Positions 63,912 to 64,000 of a DNA stretch of 64,000 bases are shown here, piece after piece (position 1 is the stretch's first letter; every line of letters starts with the position of its first letter). The translations under genes and the position numbers were made by a program. The stretch lies in assembly GCA_949987705.1 (NCBI GenBank), contig OX465282.1, forward strand, positions 64,725,922 to 64,789,921, given 5' to 3'. Under the pieces are notes generated by a model. It searched no databases and was not told the origin of the DNA. It saw only the letters and a list, made by a program, of their open reading frames with translations. Source of the DNA: Thereva unica. Its lineage: Eukaryota; Arthropoda; Insecta; Diptera; Therevidae.

Positions 63912-64000
63912 TATATGTGTGTGTGTGTGTATGTGCGTACGGATGTGGTAATTTTTTCCTGCACGATATCGCGCGAACCAAAACTGATATCGACTTCGTT
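63912..64000 (+). repeat. right part of the interrupted dispersed repeat
   Basis: A (TG)n microsatellite is followed by GCACGATATCGCGCGAACC and ATATCGACTTCGTT, matching 36690-36730 and the window start. The repeat runs off the window end. Confidence 0.65.

Overview
This window looks like intergenic or intronic DNA from an arthropod, most likely an insect. The basis is AT-rich sequence crowded with mobile elements of typical insect families: BEL/Pao, RTE-, CR1/L2- and R1/LOA/Jockey-type LINEs, tRNA-derived SINEs, a Helitron, and mariner-, hAT- and Harbinger-type elements. I cannot name the species. I found no complete host gene; a few short splice-site-bounded stretches (for example 16241-16327) are the only candidate host exons. 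Almost all short open frames are chance frames or decayed transposon coding sequence.

The one intact gene is the 1742-residue polyprotein of a complete BEL/Pao LTR retrotransposon (27509-33401). It has 282-bp LTRs that read as identical, a 5-bp target duplication (AATAT), a primer-binding site resembling the complement of a tRNA-Trp 3' end, and gag zinc knuckles, protease, reverse transcriptase (YVDD), RNase H and integrase (HHCC, DDE) in one frame. It looks recently inserted and possibly active.

Layout. 0-5 kb: dispersed repeat, LINE 3' fragment, a TA-flanked non-autonomous transposon with an internal 45-bp array (986-2039), then a roughly 760-bp dispersed repeat. 6-8.5 kb: a minisatellite-bearing element with a Helitron-like 3' end. 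10-12.2 kb: SINE head, GC-richer DNA, three evenly spaced copies of a 21-bp palindrome, then a 123-bp tandem array. 12.6-16.1 kb: SINE pieces, a LINE interrupted by another LINE, and a mariner remnant. 16.7-21.3 kb: minisatellite DNA, a 336-bp palindrome, a CR1/RTE-like LINE 3' end, a Helitron protein remnant, and an R1/LOA LINE broken by another LINE and a MITE. 23.3-25.4 kb: a CR1/L2-like LINE joined to an RTE endonuclease. 27.5-33.4 kb: the BEL element. 33.5-35.8 kb: the reverse-transcriptase part of the same RTE family. 36-42 kb: inverted and dispersed repeats. 42.3-45.4 kb: a nearly complete SINE and an R1/LOA LINE lacking its RT domain. 45.6-47 kb: the second copy of the 2.6-kb repeat, carrying a hAT-type MITE. 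48-55.6 kb: repeats, a SINE, Helitron-like ends and a second hAT MITE. 57.5-62.3 kb: a Harbinger-like MITE, a hairpin and a LINE fragment. 62.4-64 kb: an inverted, longer copy of the 986-2039 transposon sitting inside a dispersed repeat.

How the parts relate. The autonomous-type remnants (LINEs, Helitron, mariner) could be relatives of the enzymes that moved the non-coding passengers here. The clearest link is a shared 3' tail, ending TATCACAT plus A-run, between the tRNA-derived SINE and the LINE at 17.8 kb. Element boundaries were read by eye; identities and families were not checked by database search.
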